Below are positions 14,841 through 19,595 of a stretch of DNA of 19,595 nucleotides, piece after piece (position 1 is the stretch's first letter; each line of letters begins with the position of its first letter). The position numbers were made by a program, and so were the translations under genes. The notes under the pieces are model-generated. The model searched no databases and was not told where the DNA came from. It saw only the letters and a program-made list of their open reading frames with translations. The DNA comes from Bacteroidota bacterium (lineage in GTDB: Bacteria > Bacteroidota > Ignavibacteria > Ignavibacteriales > Ignavibacteriaceae), in NCBI GenBank assembly GCA_021793635.1, contig JAJYSI010000012.1, positions 1 to 19,595 on the forward strand, written 5' to 3'.

Positions 14841-17800
14841 GTTGTTTTAAATATTGTCAAAGAAAAATCTGAAAGCAACTCACAACTGTACTGGTGAAAG
14901 CGGAATTAACTTTTCCGTTGTTTTAAATATTGTCAAAGAAAAATCTGAAAGCAACTCACAACTCTTGTTCAAAGGCATCTTTCTGGTCTTTAGTTGTTTT
15001 AAATATTGTCAAAGAAAAATCTGAAAGCAACTCACAACTTTTAATATTTCATACCTATTAAATGTTTTGTTGTTTTAAATATTGTCAAAGAAAAATCTGA
15101 AAGCAACTCACAACTTCCGGTGATAAACTGTCCGGCTTTGATAAGTTGTTTTAAATATTGTCAAAGAAAAATCTGAAAGCAACTCACAACTATGGATATG
15201 GCAATTACACATTTAACAAAGTTGTTTTAAATATTGTCAAAGAAAAATCTGAAAGCAACTCACAACTTGTCCCCAACCAATCAAAACAAGCCCAAAGTTG
15301 TTTTAAATATTGTCAAAGAAAAATCTGAAAGCAACTCACAACGAAATCGGGAAGGTACCCCTGCTTACATTTGTTGTTTTAAATATTGTCAAAGAAAAAT
15401 CTGAAAGCAACTCACAACTACTGTCTTTCTGCTTCCTGAACAAATTGCGTTGTTTTAAATATTGTCAAAGAAAAATCTGAAAGCAACTCACAACATTCCA
15501 GCAAGTTTGTCTTTAAGTATGTTCGTTGTTTTAAATATTGTCAAAGAAAAATCTGAAAGCAACTCACAACTGTGGAAAGAAAACGAAATATTACAAAACA
15601 GTTGTTTTAAATATTGTCAAAGAAAAATCTGAAAGCAACTCACAACTAGCCCAATTTTTTAGCGATCTCAATATAGTTGTTTTAAATATTGTCAAAGAAA
15701 AATCTGAAAGCAACTCACAACTATGTAGTTGTCGAATTTCTTAAACATCATGTTGTTTTAAATATTGTCAAAGAAAAATCTGAAAGCAACTCACAACGGC
15801 GGTGGTTATTATCCGACACATGAAATTGTTGTTTTAAATATTGTCAAAGAAAAATCTGAAAGCAACTCACAACTTGAATTAAAATTACCTTCTATGTCTT
15901 TTCGTTGTTTTAAATATTGTCAAAGAAAAATCTGAAAGCAACTCACAACTAGTTTTAATCATCGCTTTTCTCTATCGGGTTGTTTTAAATATTGTCAAAG
16001 AAAAATCTGAAAGCAACTCACAACAAAAATAGCATATTGGTTTCCAGTTGCATTGTTGTTTTAAATATTGTCAAAGAAAAATCTGAAAGCAACTCACAAC
16101 ATAACTACCAACAAGTTGACCGCGACCCCAGTTGTTTTAAATATTGTCAAAGAAAAATCTGAAAGCAACTCACAACTCGTTAAAGAGAGGGACGATAAAC
16201 TACTACGTTGTTTTAAATATTGTCAAAGAAAAATCTGAAAGCAACTCACAACGTAGAAGATGAGAAAGAATTTTTCGTTTTAGTTGTTTTAAATATTGTC
16301 AAAGAAAAATCTGAAAGCAACTCACAACGCAAACCGGCAAAGAAAACTTAAAATGTACGTTGTTTTAAATATTGTCAAAGAAAAATCTGAAAGCAACTCA
16401 CAACTTTCGGCATTCCCGAATCTCTTAAAAATAGTTGTTTTAAATATTGTCAAAGAAAAATCTGAAAGCAACTCACAACGATACCGTTGGTCTCCCAAAC
16501 ATTTGATCAGTTGTTTTAAATATTGTCAAAGAAAAATCTGAAAGCAACTCACAACTAGGACTAAGAGCAGTGTTACAGATTTTAAGTTGTTTTAAATATT
16601 GTCAAAGAAAAATCTGAAAGCAACTCACAACAATATAATGCGACTGATGCTATGAACCCCGGTTGTTTTAAATATTGTCAAAGAAAAATCTGAAAGCAAC
16701 TCACAACTGCCTTTTTGCAGCATTCTCCGCCGCTTCGGTTGTTTTAAATATTGTCAAAGAAAAATCTGAAAGCAACTCACAACGGAGCGTGGAGTGTTGA
16801 AAAGGTTAAGCGAGTTGTTTTAAATATTGTCAAAGAAAAATCTGAAAGCAACTCACAACTACCGTCTTCGTTAAACCTTCGGGAATAAGGTTGTTTTAAA
16901 TATTGTCAAAGAAAAATCTGAAAGCAACTCACAACCTGATTGAAGTCGTATCCCTGTAATTAACAGTTGTTTTAAATATTGTCAAAGAAAAATCTGAAAG
17001 CAACTCACAACCCAGCATATCTGAATGTATTTCCGATTGAAGTTGTTTTAAATATTGTCAAAGAAAAATCTGAAAGCAACTCACAACCGGCTAAAAAAGT
17101 TTCTCTTTATAATGGAGTTGTTTTAAATATTGTCAAAGAAAAATCTGAAAGCAAACCACAACAATCAGACGACAGGAAGGAATTAGTTATAAGTTGTTTT
17201 AAATATTGTCAAAGAAAAATCTGAAAGCAAACCACAACATTATATAAAAGCCACAAAAGCATTTTGTGGTTGTTTTAAATATTGTCAAAGAAAAATCTGA
17301 AAGCAAACCACAACTATTGCCAATCATGAACATACCGTCGCATGGTTGTTTTAAATATTGTCAAAGAAAAATCTGAAAGCAAACCACAACAAGAACTTGC
17401 TTATCAATTGAATCATCTAAGTTGTTTTAAATATTGTCAAAGAAAAATCTGAAAGCAAACCACAACTCTAAAACAGTTGTCATGAATTTACTACTCGTTG
17501 TTTTAAATATTGTCAAAGAAAAATCTGAAAGCAAACCACAACCAAAAATTATATCTTAAAGATTATTAAAAAGTTGTTTTAAATATTGTCAAAGAAAAAT
17601 CTGAAAGCAAACCACAACGAGACTTAACATTACAATTGATTTGTTAAGGTTGTTTTAAATATTGTCAAAGAAAAATCTGAAAGCAAACCACAACAGACGT
17701 TGCGACACAACAAGCAGTGCCGCGGTTGTTTTAAATATTGTCAAAGAAAAATCTGAAAGCAAACCACAACATAAAGGAATATGATAGCATTGAAAGCGAG

Positions 17801-19440
17801 GTTGTTTTAAATATTGTCAAAGAAAAATCTGAAAGCAAACCACAACCGGTACTTTATAGAAAAGACGATAGAATATGTTGTTTTAAATATTGTCAAAGAA
17901 AAATCTGAAAGCAAACCACAACATTTCTTTTGTGATTTCATCATCACAACTTGTTGTTTTAAATATTGTCAAAGAAAAATCTGAAAGCAAACCACAACGA
18001 TTTCCAGAATATTTATCAAATAATTTTGGTTGTTTTAAATATTGTCAAAGAAAAATCTGAAAGCAAACCACAACGAAACCGATCAAACAAAGATATCTGC
18101 AACGGTTGTTTTAAATATTGTCAAAGAAAAATCTGAAAGCAAACCACAACACAAGAGTTCCCTTAGCACCATATAATAATGTTGTTTTAAATATTGTCAA
18201 AGAAAAATCTGAAAGCAAACCACAACAACGGTCGATTGTGCAGAAACAAATCAGCCGTTGTTTTAAATATTGTCAAAGAAAAATCTGAAAGCAAACCACA
18301 ACATACTTTGTCGAGGCTCATTGCAATCCTCAGTTGTTTTAAATATTGTCAAAGAAAAATCTGAAAGCAAACCACAACCCTTTGCTGATAGACAAAATTT
18401 CTACTTCCGTTGTTTTAAATATTGTCAAAGAAAAATCTGAAAGCAAACCACAACACCCGGAACCGTTACCAGGGCGGAGTGGCGGTTGTTTTAAATATTG
18501 TCAAAGAAAAATCTGAAAGCAAACCACAACACTTGTTGCTAATATATTGACAAAAAATTTGTTGTTTTAAATATTGTCAAAGAAAAATCTGAAAGCAAAC
18601 CACAACAGTTTGGTTTGCATGTCCTGAAATTAGGAGTTGTTTTAAATATTGTCAAAGAAAAATCTGAAAGCAAACCACAACGGTTCGGTTATCAAGTGTC
18701 GCAACCCAAACGTTGTTTTAAATATTGTCAAAGAAAAATCTGAAAGCAAACCACAACCACTCGGGATTTGAAACTTTGTCATTTCGGTTGTTTTAAATAT
18801 TGTCAAAGAAAAATCTGAAAGCAAACCACAACGCTTTAATGCAGTACCCCAGCCTTCAAACTGTTGTTTTAAATATTGTCAAAGAAAAATCTGAAAGCAA
18901 ACCACAACAATGTTCATAATAACCCTTTCATTTAATTAGTTGTTTTAAATATTGTCAAAGAAAAATCTGAAAGCAAACCACAACTAATGGAGTTGAAATA
19001 TTAAATAATGTTTTGTTGTTTTAAATATTGTCAAAGAAAAATCTGAAAGCAAACCACAACATTAAAGGAGCTGCGGCAAATAAAAATATTGTTGTTTTAA
19101 ATATTGTCAAAGAAAAATCTGAAAGCAAACCACAACACAACGCAGAGCTTGCTGAAGAGAGAGATTGTTGTTTTAAATATTGTCAAAGAAAAATCTGAAA
19201 GCAAACCACAACTAATAGAGACACAGTAAGCGGAGTAACTGTGTTGTTTTAAATATTGTCAAAGAAAAATCTGAAAGCAAACCACAACTAATAGAGACAC
19301 AGTAAGCGGAGTAACTGTGTTGTTTTAAATATTGTCAAAGAAAAATCTGAAAGCAAACCACAACTATCCGCATTGGCTGGGAACATCTTTAATGGTTGTT
19401 TTAAATATTGTCAAAGAAACTTTTGAAACCAAAACACAAT
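14841..19440 (-). CRISPR. type II-C CRISPR array: 61 repeats of 46 nt, 60 spacers
   Basis: Repeats begin GTTGTTTTAAATATTGTC on the plus strand and end CACAAC. Spacing is 76 bp except six intervals of 75 bp (repeats starting at 15676, 15979, 16434, 17117, 18636 and 18787), so spacers are 30 or 29 nt. Repeats 1-30 (to 17087) carry CT at repeat positions 39-40; repeats 31-60 (17117-19364) carry AC; otherwise all 60 look identical. Repeat 61 (19395-19440) is degenerate. The tracrRNA anti-repeat pairs with the minus-strand form, which begins GTTGTGAGTTGCTTTCAGA (or GTTGTGGTTTGC in the second half), so guides are the minus strand of each spacer. Within each repeat the minus strand shows TTTCTTTG, one base from TAnnTTTG. 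The spacers 19213-19242 and 19289-19318 are identical. Spacer targets cannot be identified here. Confidence 0.98.
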
Positions 19441-19473
19441 AACCCACCCCTGCCCCTCCTTGGAGGGGAGGAC
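19441..19473 (+). repeat. palindromic element between decayed repeats
   Basis: A 33-base segment with the CACCCCTGCCCC leader and a perfect 7-bp hairpin (CCCCTCC at 19453-19459, GGAGGGG at 19462-19468, loop TT). It belongs to the family found around cas1, the DUF559 gene and cas2, and it fills the place of a spacer. Confidence 0.6.
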
Positions 19474-19519
19474 GTTTTTAATTTTGTCAAAGAAATTTTT
19501 GCCGCATGGCGGTCGCTTT
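19474..19519. repeat. decayed CRISPR repeat
   Basis: GTTTTTAATTTTGTCAAAGA keeps the first half of the repeat (GTTGTTTTAAATATTGTCAA), then AATTTTTG diverges into unrelated GC-rich sequence. It starts 79 bp after the previous degenerate repeat. Confidence 0.5.
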
Positions 19520-19552
19520 GCGAAGAGCAAATTATTAAGATTCAAAGTGTAG

Positions 19553-19595
19553 GTATTGTATTTCAGGATCAAAGAAACTTTGTAAACCAAAATAC
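19553..19595. repeat. second decayed CRISPR repeat, cut by the window end
   Basis: Contains ATCAAAGAAACTTTGTAAAC and CAAAATAC, closely matching the degenerate terminal repeat at 19395 (TCAAAGAAACTTTTGAAACC, then AAAACACAAT). It starts about 79 bp after the preceding decayed copy. More copies may lie beyond the window. Confidence 0.5.

Noticed and set aside
15538..17224. Short open frames inside the array (MSKKNLKATHN and similar)
   Set aside because: They are translations of the CRISPR repeat and spacers.
14841..19440. Array transcribed on the plus strand, like the cas genes
   Set aside because: The only good anti-repeat (7755-7774, minus strand) pairs with the minus-strand repeat. A plus-strand crRNA would need a partner complementary to GTTGTTTTAAATATTG, and none was seen near cas9 or the leader.

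Overview
The window reads like a chromosome segment from the Bacteroidota/Ignavibacteriota/Chlorobi group. The evidence is the AT-rich composition, Bacteroidota-style promoter elements of the TAnnTTTG type, a Bacteroidota-like large Cas9 with a 46-nt CRISPR repeat, and housekeeping proteins of that flavour. A genus cannot be named from the sequence alone.

Positions 1-6454 are ordinary chromosome. They hold the C-terminal part of a 2-oxoacid dehydrogenase E2 subunit, a dihydrolipoyl dehydrogenase with a strong hairpin behind it, an ECF-like sigma factor on the minus strand that lacks a normal start codon, a DUF255/YyaL-type thioredoxin-fold protein (minus), a SIMPL-domain protein and a small membrane-anchored cytochrome c. 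Positions 6455-7682 carry no convincing gene. They contain a 21-bp minisatellite (about 19 units) bracketed by short GTCATT/GTCAAT runs, followed by AT-rich DNA with several stem-loops.

Positions 7683-19595 are a type II-C CRISPR-Cas locus. A tracrRNA on the minus strand (about 7683-7776) has its promoter at the cas9 start codon. It is followed by cas9 (1535 aa), cas1, a DUF559 PD-(D/E)XK endonuclease-like gene, cas2, and an array of 61 repeats (46 nt) with 60 spacers of 29-30 nt. There is no csn2 or cas4. The tracrRNA anti-repeat fixes the crRNA direction: crRNAs are made from the minus strand, towards cas2. The decayed repeats lie at the far right, so new spacers most likely enter at the left, beside cas2. 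Transcription would then run towards the acquisition end. A promoter-like motif in each repeat on the minus strand fits independent crRNA transcription as described for other II-C systems.

Three things stand out. First, a DUF559 nuclease sits between cas1 and cas2 and is bracketed by near-duplicate clusters of perfect palindromes; relatives of these palindromes follow cas9, cas2 and the array itself. Second, the array changes repeat type once, exactly between repeats 30 and 31, by two adjacent bases that fall at the edge of the crRNA:tracrRNA lower stem. Third, decayed repeats continue beyond the array, with a palindrome of the same family where a spacer should be.
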